Assembly: GCA_946902875.1 (NCBI GenBank)
Contig: OX336336.1
Coordinates: 5,488,545-5,552,544 of the forward strand
DNA length: 64,000 nt
Source: Nematopogon swammerdamellus
Lineage: Eukaryota; Arthropoda; Insecta; Lepidoptera; Adelidae
Direction: 5' to 3'
Part shown: positions 10,930-21,570 of the stretch, piece by piece
Position numbering within the stretch: the first letter of the stretch is position 1
How the letters are laid out: each line of letters opens with the position of its first letter
The notes under the pieces: generated by a model
Seen by the model: only the letters and a program-made list of their open reading frames with translations
What the model was told of the DNA's origin: nothing
Databases searched by the model: none
Program-made: the position numbers and the translations under genes

Positions 10930-11150
10930 AAAGGCGAACTTTGAAACTCTGGAACGCTCTCCCTGCCCACATATTTCCCCCCAAGTATAGTCTCGGGTCC
11001 TTCAAGAGAGGCGTGAATGGGTACCTGTCAGGCCGGCATGGCATTCGCAGCCCCCGCGTGCGACCGAATGTCCATGGGCGTCGCTAGACACCTCATAGGT
11101 GGCTCGGCGCCACATGTCGCGCTTACTATAAAAAGAAAGAACTTATTCCT
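10930..11150 (+). mobile_element. LINE 3' end, same family as 1.7-2.1 kb
   Basis: It encodes LWNALPAHIFPPKYSLGSFK and RGVNGYLSGRHG and a stop, followed by CGCGCTTACTATAAAAAG. It lies in intron 3 of the AK8-like gene, downstream of nothing coding. Confidence 0.7.
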
Positions 11151-11239
11151 AGCCAAGACATTTATTTCTAGCGAAACTTTGGACGTTTGACACTCTTTGT
11201 TTGAGACGCGTTCTCTGTTTTCTCTTGTATTATAACTAC

Positions 11240-11325
11240 CACCTACATACCACACGCTGTATTCCTACAATCGGGGTAAGTAGAGTAAACGGTCTTGTGC
11301 TGCAAGAGGTCTGGTAAATTATTTT
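11240..11325 (+). repeat. interspersed repeat Z fragment
   Basis: CACGCTGTATTCCTACAATC and GGGTAAGTAGAGTAAACGG. Confidence 0.55.
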
Positions 11326-11639
11326 ACTTCTTATTAATTATAAGTTCTAAAATTCTAATTATTGCCACTATTTTTATAAAAATAGGGAAATACATTCAGC
11401 ATCCTATTTAGGGATTGGTACTGCGCCTTACCCCTTCTTGTGAACCATCAGGTTATTTCTAGAGATATATATTTTTTTTATAGTTATTATGTTATTTTTT
11501 TATTTTCTCATTTTTTCTTTCTTTTGTTTATTGTTAATTATATGTCTAATACGCCTTTTGGAATGTATTTTGTAGCTTTACAAATAAATAATTTGAAATT
11601 AAAATTGAAATATTTTAGAACTAAATACAAATTAAATTA

Positions 11640-11740
11640 CATAATACACGGTTGGCTACATCACCTACAACATCCGTGATGTCAGCCCATAACACTTTGG
11701 TGAACTAGGTGTCGTGCCAGTGCTACCCTTTGCGCACACA
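11640..11740 (-). mobile_element. 5S-type SINE tail fragment
   Basis: CACGGTTGGCTACATCACCT and GATGTCAGCCCATAACAC are the reverse of the conserved tail. Confidence 0.6.
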
Positions 11741-12053
11741 ATTTTTGCAATTTTTCCAAGATTTTGAGTTAACAATTTTATTATAATTATAATTTTTTTT
11801 CATTCTACAAGTGGACTCGGATCCAACGATGTGTCACTTAACCATAAAAAATATATTCTCTAATTTCTTAGGTACCAAATTTTAACTTGGTACGATTAAC
11901 CGTTTAGAAGTTATGTATGACCCTGTCTGTGGCAGACCAGGTTCCGTTTTCTTCTATTTAAGGTACGAAACCTAAAAAAAATTTTGTCTGCAAATAGGGA
12001 CCATTTTGGTGCAAAGTGCACAGTACGTCTTTATATATCCGCTATAAATATAC

Positions 12054-12139
12054 CTTGACGCAGAAATCCATCACAATCGGTCGAGTGATGACAGCAAAGC
12101 CGATATCTTTCACTATTTCTCGTACTAATTGCTTCTTAT
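12054..12139 (-). CDS. AK8-like exon 3
   Basis: This 86-bp exon has the acceptor AAAAAACAG|ATAAG and the donor GTCAAG|GTATAT. With the G left over from exon 2 it opens with Asp and then encodes KKQLVREIVKDIGFAVITRP and a short tail. The position corresponds to the helix after the P-loop and the next strand of kinase domain 1. It ends in phase 0, which the next exon needs. Confidence 0.7.
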
Positions 12140-12369
12140 CTGTTTTTTAGAAAAAGAACCATTCAAAATAAAGTTTTATCTCGAAAAATACTAGTCCTAT
12201 AAAACAATTTTACTGAGCTTTTTTTTAAGCTTATACTACGAGGAATCCCGTGGTGGCAGGGAAGTCTTCTGGCAGGTATTCTGTTAGAAAATGCCTAAAA
12301 TCATTAAGTATGTTACCTTTTGCCCGTATTTTATTTGAGTGCAATAAATATATTATAATAAGTCTTTTC

Positions 12370-12480
12370 CATAAGGGTTAGATAGATAGATAGAGAATGC
12401 TTTATTGCTCCAGTATACATTAAACAGTAACAAGTGCATTAGACAATTTACATAAGGTGCAAAGGTGCAACTTTGCACCT
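12370..12480 (-). mobile_element. LINE-type 3' tail
   Basis: The reverse complement ends TGGAGCAATAAAGCATTCTC and (TATC)n, the same terminus as at 42.55 kb. Confidence 0.5.
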
Positions 12481-12784
12481 TATTAAAGGGGATCAAAAAA
12501 AGTTTAGTTGATCCCCCTATACTCGAACCCAAAGACGTTCATCAAATTCAAGTCAAAAATATGAAAATACAGTACAGCTTAAATTTCATAATGCATTCTA
12601 TAAAATGTATCCAATAATATTTAAATAACATTAAAATATTCAAGTCACTAAATAAAATATCCATACTCATATTTTTTTACTTTCCCCCAAATGTTCCCAA
12701 GGGCCCCTGGATGGTCTTAGACGGCCCTGCGTGGTGGTAAATAAACCCGGTCGAACTGCGACATACAGTTTAATAAACACTTAC

Positions 12785-12920
12785 CAATCTCGACTTTGGG
12801 GTCCACTAACAAGATAACTCGGTGCGTATCCTTCCCTCCCTTCATCTGATTGACCAAGAATGTCTTCATATGCTTCAGGTGATCTTTTGGCATGCCCAGT
12901 AGGAGATCTCTCGTCATGTC
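12785..12920 (-). CDS. AK8-like exon 2
   Basis: The acceptor is CTACTAG|GAC and the donor ATTG|GTAAGT (phase 1). The exon encodes 45 residues (DMTRDLLLGMPKDHL ... RVILLVDPKVEI). The strand RVILLVDPKVE aligns with the beta-strand plus P-loop of kinase domain 1 (family form ILGPPASGKT), but the glycine-rich loop and lysine are gone. Confidence 0.75.
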
Positions 12921-12959
12921 CTAGTAGGGATTTTAAACATAGTACACTTTATTTATTTA

Positions 12960-13045
12960 TTTTAATATAATTTATTGTTTTATATTCAAATATACACAAA
13001 TGGCGGACTTATTGCCTAAGGCAATCTTTGCCAGTCAATCATGCA
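12960..13045 (-). mobile_element. LINE 3' UTR fragment (ataagtccgcc family)
   Basis: The reverse complement contains GACTGGCAAAGATTGCC and AATAAGTCCGCCATTTGT, also seen at 52.9 kb (plus). Confidence 0.5.
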
Positions 13046-13185
13046 GTATAATGAACATTTTAGAAAGGTATTTCCAGAAAAACACTTAAAAACATCTTCC
13101 TTCGTAAACCAACAAAACAACAAAGATACCGTTTGGACGCCTAAAATAACGCCATAATAAGATACACGTACTTGAACATATTATA

Positions 13186-14213
13186 CAGGATTTTCGGCAC
13201 ATGAAAAAAAAATTTTCGTATGTAAGTGGGGTCATTTGCAAGGTTTTGACCTATGACACCTTTTGTCTGGTGTCACGTGCTATCGAGATACGATTTTTTT
13301 CTTTATTTTTGAAAATAACCAAAATTTCAGGTTTAACCCCTTGTAACTTTTTTGTTTATGATTATATCTGCACGACATAAAATTTATTTGATTTTACGAT
13401 GTATCCTTGTTCTAAGAAAAATATCATTTGATGAAGTTAATACCATGATAAGGACTTATGACCTCCCAAAGTAGCGAGGACGAGTAAAAATATGACAGAA
13501 GCTTAATTTCTTAATTCATTAAAAAAAAAACTAACAGAAATTGAGAGCTTCATTTTCCTTTAAAAAGTTTGCTAGTTTACGCCCTTTCCAACGATATACC
13601 ATCGTCCTACAAATAATTCACTATGTGGTCAAAATTGGGCACAGAGACAGAACAGAACGACAAAATTAGGGATAATTTGCAAGAGTGCCCGCGCGACCGG
13701 TACCTATTCTAAATTTGAAAATGCTCCCGAAAAAGCTCTCAATACGGGAAGCGAGTGCCCGTGTTTTGTCGTTCTGTTCTGTCTCTGTCCCTAATTTTTG
13801 CCACATAGTGAAAGATTTGTATTTTTTTTTAAAGGAAATGAAGCTCTCAATTGCCGTCAGTTTTTTTAAAATGAATTAACAAATTAACATTCTGTCATAT
13901 TTTTACTCGTCCTCGGTACTTTGGGAGGTTATAAATCCTTTTCATGGTATTAACTTCATCAAATGATATTTTTCCTAGAACAAGGGTACATCGTAAAATC
14001 AAATAAATTTGATTTCGTGCAGATATAATCATAAACAAAAAAGTTACAAGGGGTTAAATAAAACTAAAATTTTGGTAATTTTCAAAAATAAAGAAAAAAA
14101 ATCGTATTTCGATACCACGTGACACCAGACAAAAGGTGTCATCGGTCAAAACCCTGCAAATGACCCCACTTACCTACAAAAAAAATTTGTCGGTCCATGT
14201 GCCGAACACCCTG
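13186..14213. mobile_element. 1.0-kb foldback element with CAGG...CCTG ends
   Basis: Arms of nearly 500 bp (13186-13680 and 13745-14213) are inverted copies (GACACCTTTTGTCTGGTGTC and its complement). Both sides are flanked by TATA, a possible 4-bp target duplication. It lies in the first intron of the AK8-like gene. The 64-codon ORF across the centre is chance. Confidence 0.65.
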
Positions 14214-14431
14214 TATAATACTCCATGGCTATAATAGAACTAAATGAGCATATTTTCACAAATTATTCCCTTGAGAAGTACAGTGCTTTTAATTTTTTTT
14301 TTATCGGTGATAACCCCTCGATTATAAAAGTGGACAATAGGATCGGCCTGAAAAGTCGAGCCAACCCATAGATTATTATGAACCTACATTTATTCCTCGT
14401 AGACTATGTATGTACATACATAAATAAGTAC

Positions 14432-14524
14432 CTTAAATAGTTGATAAATTCGAAATCTCTCCAGATATGGTAGAAAATGTTCTGGCATTCGTAGAGGTTG
14501 ATGCAGTGCGTCCGTTTCAGTCAT
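14432..14524 (-). CDS. AK8-like exon 1 (start codon)
   Basis: The ATG is at 14524-14522. The exon encodes 31 residues beginning MTETDALHQPL and ending RIYQLFK, followed by the donor AAG|GTACTT (phase 0). The helical, aromatic-rich lead resembles the N-terminus that precedes the first kinase domain of AK8. The upstream sequence to 14.6 kb has no in-frame coding extension that I can see, so this ATG is the likely start, but an additional non-coding 5' exon is possible. Confidence 0.65.
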
Positions 14525-15481
14525 TGTTACCTAGTTATTATACTTTGAAACAAACCTGAAAAATACATATTTACAATTATTATTTGCAAGGTAAACAAAC
14601 TTAAAAAACTAGGTAGCTATTATTATGAACACCATCATAATATCGTCTTGAATGTAACTTGTACCGGTTTTTCAACAATACGAGGAAATTCTGTAGAAAT
14701 TATCCGAATTCGTCAAAAGAAACCCTATTGTATTGATTCCAAGCATTTGAAGCTAAATGACAGATTACTTGGTTGAATTGATTGACATAACGTCAAAAGT
14801 TTTATACTGTTTGAAAGATGGCGGACGGCGGGAGTTTGTCGCGTCGTCCGTTGTAATTAGAAAAATATATTTTTGTGCTTCTCGCGGTGCGAGAACTTAT
14901 ACAACAGACGTTAAAAGCTACGACAGAATTGGCTGTATACTCTAATGAGTTTTGCCTGTTTCGGGAGGAGACGAATTAATCTAAAAAAAAAAAAAAAAGT
15001 AGTTCACAAAGCCAACTCTAGATCGCGCTGAACAAAATAATTTAAGTAACATATCTACTCGATAACAGATGGCGCTTTCTACGAAACACCGTCTTACTGC
15101 CAAGTATGAATACGAATAGAAATAAAATGAACAACAGAATTTATTAAATTGTCGTCTTTCTGACATGGAAAGGACCTTTTATTTTATAAAAAAGAAAATA
15201 TTTCATTTATTTGGGCAACACAAACAGATGTAAAAAGAAACAATAAACAGAAGAGTTACAAACACAAAATATGTATACACACACACAGTACCGTGTTCCA
15301 AGAATAAATTAATTTAGAAAAGACACAGTAGAAATAATTTTTGAATAAATAAATTAGACAAAACCTGGACTCACTGCAGAGGTCTCTCTCCCTAGGGCCC
15401 GACCATCGCACGGACTGGTATTTGATCAATCTAGCCGGCCATAAGTCGATTTTGTAAAACTAACTCGACATAGAAAAAAAA
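14525..15481. other. intergenic stretch upstream of AK8-like gene
   Basis: No certain gene. A short GC-rich block at 14818-14930 starts AAAGATGGCGGACGG on the plus strand but meets a stop after 12 codons. It might be the 5' end of a divergent transcript or part of the AK8-like promoter. The rest is AT-rich with no recognised element. Confidence 0.2.
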
Positions 15482-17630
15482 ACATAAAACCGACTTCCTA
15501 AAAAAAGTAAAACTAAAAAACTATTTAAAATAAAAATATAAAAACCGCCTTCAAAAATATATGAAATAAAAACCTAAAAAAAAAAAACGAACCCTAGAGT
15601 TGAAGGCGGTGCTAAAAAGGCTACACAAATCACAAAGGATATTATCATCCGCTCATGTTTTCTTTCATGCATCATTTTTGCTTGCTTTAGCACCGCCTTC
15701 AACTCTAGGGTTCGTTTTTTTTTTTAGGTTTTTATTTCATATATTTTTGAAGGCGGTTTTTATATTTTTATTTTAAATAGTTTTTTAGTTTTACTTTTTT
15801 TAGGAAGTCGGTTTTATGTTTTTTAAAACTTTTTTTTTATTTCAGTTTTTTTTAGTAATTTTTTGCTATTAATGTACTCGGCGGAATCGCTCGGCCTTCG
15901 GCCTCGCGATTCCGCCTCGCTTTCCAATCCGATCTTGACCCAATTAAAATAGGACCACGTCAGCTTCGATAGCTCAGTGGTGCAGACAGTCAACTGTCGC
16001 TATTGAATTTTAAGCAACGCTGGGTGCGGTCAGTACTTAGATGGGTGACCGCTGACCGTTGGAGGCTGACCAAGGTTCGGATTCCTCGTAAAACTGTAAG
16101 TCCCTTCCCTCGTAATTTTACTTGGTGGTAGGGTTTAACCTTCCCGGGTTGGTACCACCGCACTGAATTAAACGTCGGTCGAAACGGCTATGTAAATAGT
16201 TTGTGTTTTCCGACCAGTTCAGTGTAGTCAGCACGATCAAAGGGGGAAGCACTGACATGGCACTGGTGTTATGGGCTGACATCACAGACGTTGTAGGTGA
16301 TGTTGCAGAACTTAGTAGAATGGACAGACATAAACGTGTTACGGAAGCCTACTTTTATTATAAAATAACCGTCGGAGGACCTTGGTTGAAAATTGTAAAA
16401 TTTAGTAGAACGGATAGACATGCATATGTTACGGAACCCTACATTCATTTTGCAGAACTTAGTAGAATGGACAGACATAAACGTGTTACGGAACCCTACT
16501 TAACAGTTGCACTCCGGGAGTGCCGGCAGATCCCGTGCCACTCTAACTTAACCCTTAACGCAATGACTTAAGGTTTCATTTTAAAAATGACGCTGACGCG
16601 ATGTCGCGAGTAATACATTTTTACCCACCTAAAAAAGTGCCAAGAGCCGCTAAAGAAGTTTTCACTTCAAAAACCTCAGGGTTATCCCCTTTCAAATAAA
16701 AAAAAAAAGAATTTTCAAAATCGGCCCACAATTGACGGAGTAATCGCGTAACAAACATCCAAAAAAAGAAAACATACCGTCGAATTGAGAATCTTTTAGG
16801 TCTAAAGTAAATTTCTCGTGAAGACAAATGCAACGAGCCCAAACACGATGGGTTTATCATGTGTAGTTTAGGAGTTCCTATGGCCACCTTCTGTCTCCAT
16901 CATCAAACCAGCTCGATGGTACTCGGTACAGTAGGTACTGGCCAGGTACCATAATAAATTAAACGCCGGTCGGAAAAGATAAAAAAATTTCAAATTTAGA
17001 ATATTCATGAAACAAGGGTCCGAATATGTATCACTAGTATATCGATTCATGTATTTCAACAGGACAGAGAAAATTTCAAAATATTAGGTATTTAATACTT
17101 TTTAGTTTTTTTTTTTTTGTTTTTTTTGGAAATCGGTTTAATATTTTTTAAAACAGTTTTTATTTCATTCTTTTTAGTAATATTACATAAAAAAGAATAA
17201 TCGAAATCGAATAATCGAAATCGATTGAAGTGGTACAGAATTATTCGCCATATGTGTCAGACTGCAAATTGCTGAATAAGTCCACATCACAAATGTTTTG
17301 CTGAAGGTAACCACACACCATACTAATTTATCAAACTGAAAATTGCCGAAAACGACCACATCACAAGTTTTGCTGAAGGTAACCACACACCATAGTATTA
17401 TGCTGATTTTTCGAAAACCACTGAACCAATTTCGATAAAATTGAAATGGGACCACCTCGGAAGTATGACCTAACTAACAAAAAAAGAATTTTCTAAATCG
17501 GCCCTCAATTGACGGAGAAATCGTGTTACAAACATACAAAAAAATAAAAAAAATAAAAAAAAAAATAAAAAAAAAAAAAAACATACAGATGAATTGAGAA
17601 CCTCCTCCTTTTTTGGAAGTCGGTTAAAAA
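15482..17630 (+). mobile_element. composite repeat unit, copy A
   Basis: The order is: a hairpin with perfect-looking 135-bp arms (15482-15616 / 15686-15820); a GC-rich palindrome CGGCCTTCGGCCTCGCGATT region; a 5S-type SINE (15957-16310) whose tail is replaced by tandem ACTTAGTAGAATGGACAGAC units; an AAGTGCCAAG segment; and an end of CTCCTCCTTTTTTGGAAGTC then GGTT. Outer ends ACCGACTTCC / GGAAGTCGGT are inverted. ORFs inside (16203-16571 and 17183-17455) are repeat-derived. Confidence 0.65.
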
Positions 17631-17639
17631 ATAGCTGCC

Positions 17640-18026
17640 TAGGAAAGTTGAGTAGTCAGCCGACACTCGCCTACCCTTACCTTGCCCCTCCGCCGTCGCC
17701 CGCCTGTATCCGATCAGCCGGAACTTGATGATCGCCGTGCGCGCAAATATTGTTTCTCGATGATTTTCACGCATACGTACTTTCGAGTGCTTAAATTTAA
17801 TTCAGCAGTCATTGCTGAAAGTGAATCGCTATGGATTGTGTTGAAGCGGGTAATTGTCAATTTGTTTTCAATGTTATGCTTTGTAACTGTTATATTTTCT
17901 ATTTTAGTTAAATATTTTTGCAGAGTGTGTATTTGAGTTAGATTTTAAAGCCAATTTATACAAACTCGAAGGTATTTGTTGTACTTCAGGGTTCGTCCCG
18001 GCAACATTTTATACTAGAAAATAAAG
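17640..18026. other. GC-richer segment upstream of predicted small gene
   Basis: This unique-looking sequence lies between a composite repeat and the ATG at 18027. It contains a plus-strand ATG followed by a possible donor (17842 GCGG|GTAATT). On the minus strand there is a possible exon bounded by TTTCAG (about 17813) and AAG|GTAAGG (about 17681). Neither reading could be linked to a neighbouring exon. It may hold a promoter or 5' exons. Confidence 0.25.
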
Positions 18027-18216
18027 ATGGCGGTTTATACTAAAGGATGTTGTAAGAAACCGCTGCGGATTCGTGCGGATTGTGAATCCGCAGCTAAAAA
18101 CAAAAGGGTCAGGGAATCAAAATTAGCAAATGAAAATTCGCACATCCTACAAAACCTTGATGAAGCGGAAAGGTCCTCAGATGAATCAAAACAGTCTTCG
18201 GATCAAGGCCACTCTG
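18027..18216 (+). CDS. predicted small gene, exon a (start)
   Basis: The ATG at 18027 has a good context (AAAGATGG). The exon encodes 63 residues, basic at first (KGCCKKPLRIR) and then acidic and serine-rich (ERSSDESKQSSDQGHS), up to the donor CTCTG|GTGAAG (phase 1). Reading straight through gives a 67-residue ORF that stops after GEEL, so an unspliced form is possible. The leftover G joins AG of exon b to make Glu. I do not recognise the protein. An AATAAA at 18605 could end a shorter transcript. Confidence 0.4.
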
Positions 18217-18726
18217 GTGAAGAGCTGTGACACCCTAAATACATATACTACACACATACACAGGTATATTTCGAATAATTATATTGTTTGTAAGAATATT
18301 TTACCAATGCCTATTTTCTTTGTCTTATATTTCCTATTATTTTCTTTACCAACTATTTTTATAATTATTTTAACACCAGCCCATAATTGAAAAACACATT
18401 CTGTAATAGTTTAACTGCATAAATAATATTGGCCACCTAGATCGATCAAATACCCCTTAGTGCATCGGTAGCTTGGGTTCGCCCCGCCGCCGGTGGTGGA
18501 AACTCCATTTTCGTAACATTAATTTTGTCTAAGTTTGTAATGTTAGGTTTTTAATATGTAGTTAGATTTTAATGTGTACAAAATTTGTTTTAAGCAAATG
18601 TGTAAATAAAGAAGTATGTTATTATTCTTATTTTATCTTCAATTCTCACGTTTAACTTACTACCTTCGTCTATTCCACTATATTAATCGAATCTCAAACA
18701 TCCAAAGGCTGACTGTAAGAAATATC

Positions 18727-18890
18727 TCTAAGTTTTTTTATGTAAGCCGACATTGGTGGCTGTGCCGAGAGACCAATGGTGCAGTCGACAGAGCAAAAAT
18801 CACCTCTCCCCGCGAAATCACGCTCAGTTAGGTGCCATGCCAGCAGATTTTCGGACTGTTGCTAGGCTGTCTAGCCTAGTTCGCCATTGC
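18727..18890 (-). mobile_element. LINE ORF2 C-terminus fragment
   Basis: The reverse strand encodes RLDSLATVRKSAGMAPN and a stop, then a 3' end with GTCTCTCGGCACAGCCACCA and TTACATAAAAAAA. Same family as 22.5 and 53.3 kb. It lies in the first intron of the predicted small gene. Confidence 0.65.
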
Positions 18891-18975
18891 ATCTTATGTA
18901 AATGTTATAATGTGGTTGTTACTGTAGAATGTTCCTTGGAGCAATAAATAATTTTCTATTCTAATCTATTCCAAT
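18890..18975 (+). mobile_element. LINE-type 3' tail (GGAGCAATAAA)
   Basis: TTGGAGCAATAAATAATTTT and a CTATT-rich tail match the ends at 42.55 kb (plus) and 12.4 kb (minus). It abuts the acceptor of exon b. Confidence 0.55.
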
Positions 18976-18982
18976 ATGGAAG

Positions 18983-19037
18983 AGGTTATTAGATCTGCTA
19001 GCACGATGATCTTGACACATGACGTCCAAACAATCAG
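18983..19037 (+). CDS. predicted small gene, exon b
   Basis: This 55-bp exon encodes EVIRSASTMILTHDVQTI and ends with the strong donor ATCAG|GTAAAG (phase 2). The acceptor is GGAAG|AG; its pyrimidine tract is the tail of a LINE-like 3' end just upstream. An ATG at 18976 in the same frame offers an alternative start if the upstream exon is wrong. Confidence 0.45.
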
Positions 19038-19079
19038 GTAAAGGAAAATCCAACAGGTTATTTTATATAATAACTGCAC

Positions 19080-20330
19080 GACGATCGATAAAGAGAACCT
19101 TCTGTCGATTTCTTAATAGAGTGTGTTGGATCTAAAGCAACGGCAGTATATTCTCTTGAGAAATTCGCGTTGCATAGATTCAATGGAGTTTGTATTTGGA
19201 ACATAGTAGATTCCAGACAGTAACTGCATATTCAAATTAAGAACGCACCAGTGACATGTACAGTGCGATGTAGGTAGAAGGGTTTCTGAAGAACACATAT
19301 GACCGAAAAACAAAACCGTACATTTTATATGCTCTGTTAACTATATTCGTGATGTCGACGTCCAGATGCAAAGAGGAATTAACGCTAATTAAGAGAACGC
19401 TAGAACATAATACATCTCTGTCCAGATGTAACTTGGAGTCTAAGGTAACACATCACTCACTTATCACATTAACCCTGTCGATAGTTTTCCCACCTAAAAT
19501 GTAGTACAGACTAAAGCAGCCGTGTCCAACCGGTAGTACGCGGGCCCCGGTAGTAGCATGCGGCCTTATTTTTAGGCGCCCGCACACATACTTTCGAATA
19601 AACATAAACATTGAAATAATACCGCGAAAAAATTATAAAAATATAAAATGTTAGAAATACCTTAACTCCAGAACAGGTTAAACATTGCCTAATGCTGCCA
19701 TGCTGTCATATGGATTATATAGCAGATTTTGGAAATTTGTCTGAAAATCAAAATAGCCAGCATCAAAATTTATAGGTAAACGTCATGCTGTCCCTACTTG
19801 AAGGTGCCCGCTGGGATTGACAGAAATATGGAAGTAGCTCTTAAGTCGAAAGCAGTTGGATACCACTAAACTAAAGGGATCTTTTCTTAGTGAAAGTAAT
19901 AGTTTTACACTTTGAGAGACTTCAATGCATCTTGTTTACAACAGTGTATTTGTGAAAATTATCTACGTATGTTTGAAAGTCCTGGCAAGTCCTCAATATC
20001 ATGGGCGTACACCAGAATTCAACAGCAAAACATGACATGACATCATTCAGAAAAACAACGAAAAGAAAAGGACCAAGTGTCGATCCTTGAGGAAAGCGTG
20101 AGATCTCCAAAACGGATTCGGAAGCACTGCTTCCTATTTGAAATATAAGATGCCTTCAACGAGGATAACCGATATCAGAATTATATGAAATCGATCGAGC
20201 AAATGAACGCCACAGAATAAGAAATCGAGTGTAGTAAATGTCACGGCATCCTCAGATCACCCACCATCTCACAACTTTTCTATCTTCAGCGTTCCGATTA
20301 TTTTTATATGGCACCGCACCCCTCCGACAC
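19080..20330 (-). pseudogene. LINE reverse transcriptase relic
   Basis: On the minus strand FPQGSTLGPFLFVVFLND (20000-20110) is the conserved xPQGSxLGPLLF motif, followed after a frameshift by VYAHD, a decayed YADD catalytic box. At 19140-19300 the thumb motif appears (FEYAVTVWN, NSIESMQREFLKRI). A hAT MITE (19517-19868) splits it. It lies in an intron of the predicted small gene, antisense to it. Confidence 0.65.
19517..19868 (+). mobile_element. hAT-type MITE
   Basis: 352 bp with imperfect inverted ends (CAGCCGTGTCCAACCGG / CAGTTGGATACCACTA) and an 8-bp target duplication GACTAAAG / AACTAAAG. No coding capacity. Confidence 0.65.
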
Positions 20331-21053
20331 TACGAATGATGCATTCGTAGTGTCGGAAGTGAAGGCCCGTCTCTGGCCTTAGTCAGATCTACGATCGTAC
20401 TCCAAGCACACAGTGCAAAATCTAATTCAAATTGAGAATGTAAAATTTATGTGTCAACGTTCAAACATCTTGAATGGCGGCGTGCCTAGTCTCTTCCTGT
20501 GTTCTATTAACCGTCTTGTGAAATGTTAATGATTGGTGGTATTGGACCGTATTGACATGAGAGCATTAGCGGTGCATTCTGCATGATGCATACGGTAGGT
20601 GTAGCTGCTGAACGTATTAGTGACGTAAGAGAATGAATTCTCATGTCAGGATGCACTGACAACAAATTCAGGGTGATTCTAAACATAAGTGCTTTATAGT
20701 ATAGTAATGCAATAAAGTGATGTATTGAATTTAATCACTGTGATTTCCTTTACCAGTATAATACTAAATTGACAATATCTAACGTTCCCTCTTCTAGCGA
20801 AGGTAGTTAGTAGTTAGTTAGGGCGATCTCCTCCTTGTTGGCACACCGGCGGCGCGGCAGCTCAGAAAAAGAGCTAATTCTACGGTTGTACTATTGGCGC
20901 TGATTCTTCTCTTCAGCCAAGCTGTATGGCGTCTGTCGTGTAATCGTCTACTTTGAATCTTCCCCTGGATAATAATTTCTTTATTATTGTATTATACTTT
21001 ATTATTGTAAATTTATTACCATTTAAACTACTATTGAGCTTGTTTTTTTTTAG

Positions 21054-21156
21054 GATACTGTTCGACAGCACCTACGAGAAAGTGTCGGTAAAAAAATTCG
21101 CAGGGTTTTTTAAGTTTCTGATGGAAAAAGAACCATCCGAATTAATCTTACTATGA
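21054..21156 (+). CDS. predicted small gene, exon c (terminal)
   Basis: The acceptor has an excellent tract (TTTTTTTTTAG|GATACTG). The leftover AG of exon b plus G gives Arg; the exon then encodes 33 residues (ILFDSTYEKVSVKKFAGFFK ... PSELILL) and TGA at 21154-21156. Codon use and helix-like amphipathic composition look genuinely coding. The joined protein would have 115 residues: a basic start, an acidic middle and a helical C-terminus. No family recognised. No clear AATAAA follows within about 50 bp. Confidence 0.5.
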
Positions 21157-21204
21157 AAATATGTATTTTCCTGAATATACTGTATAGCAGATAATAGCCC
21201 TGTA

Positions 21205-21370
21205 CACTATGTGGTACTGCGACGGCTGGTGGAACGAGCGTCCTGGCCGTCGGCTTCTTTTGCGAGAGATTCGAGGTTCAAATCCGGTCGGCGCGGCATT
21301 TAACTACTGATATGTTTTTTTCTGATTTGAAAAAAAAATATTACGTGCATACTTCACCAGCTGCACCGTG
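21205..21370 (+). mobile_element. tRNA-derived SINE, 5' half
   Basis: The B box GAGGTTCAAATCCGGTCGG and TACGTGCATACTTCACCAG match the 29.6-kb family. Confidence 0.55.
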
Positions 21371-21429
21371 GTTCGAATTCCATATGAAAACTTTTTTTTT
21401 TTTTAAATGAGAACAAGTAGTTGTTCCGA

Positions 21430-21570
21430 GTGACAAAAGGTGCTCTACACAGCCAATTTCACCTCCGTTCATCGGGGTGACTGGAAGACATCGCTTAAGG
21501 CAATAAGTGCACTCATGCGACACACTAAGTTTTTGTAGCATCTTGTGCTTGGCATAAGGTGTAACACTGG
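21430..21570 (+). mobile_element. LINE 3' UTR fragment
   Basis: GTGACTGGAAGACATCGC and AAGGCAATAAGTGCACTCAT resemble the same 3' UTR family. An opposite-strand ORF here is not taken as a gene. Confidence 0.4.

Larger units (their letters stand above)
2209..14524 (-). other. AK8-like adenylate kinase gene, seven exons, 3' end missing
   Basis: This is a spliced gene read from the minus strand. Seven exons (14432-14524, 12785-12920, 12054-12139, 10736-10841, 5646-5819, 3477-3659, 2209-2333) have GT-AG borders, and all junction phases agree (0,1,0,1,1,1,0 out). Together they encode 301 residues. The order of elements matches adenylate kinase 8: an N-terminal helical lead, a first kinase-like domain (residues about 60-200) and a second domain with a P-loop at about 238-245. 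Vertebrate AK8 has about 480 residues, so the C-terminal third is missing; no further exon was recognised in 1-2208 and it probably lies off the left edge. Members interconvert adenine nucleotides and act in cilia and sperm flagella (family knowledge). The nucleotide-binding lysine is absent from both domains here. Identity rests on remembered family sequence, without a search. Confidence 0.72.

Noticed and set aside
14757..14945. 62-codon plus-strand ORF divergent from the AK8-like gene
   Set aside because: No recognisable content. The better-placed ATG at 14818 stops after 12 codons and no splice choice restores a frame.
16203..16571. 122-codon ORF, also present inverted at 31538-31906 and in part at 24277-24579
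   Set aside because: It runs through a SINE tail and tandem repeat units of the composite element, so it is not a gene.
17183..17455. 90-codon ORF seen in copies A, B, C and D
   Set aside because: Entirely inside repeat sequence with an internal ~60-bp duplication; the opposite strand is equally repetitive.
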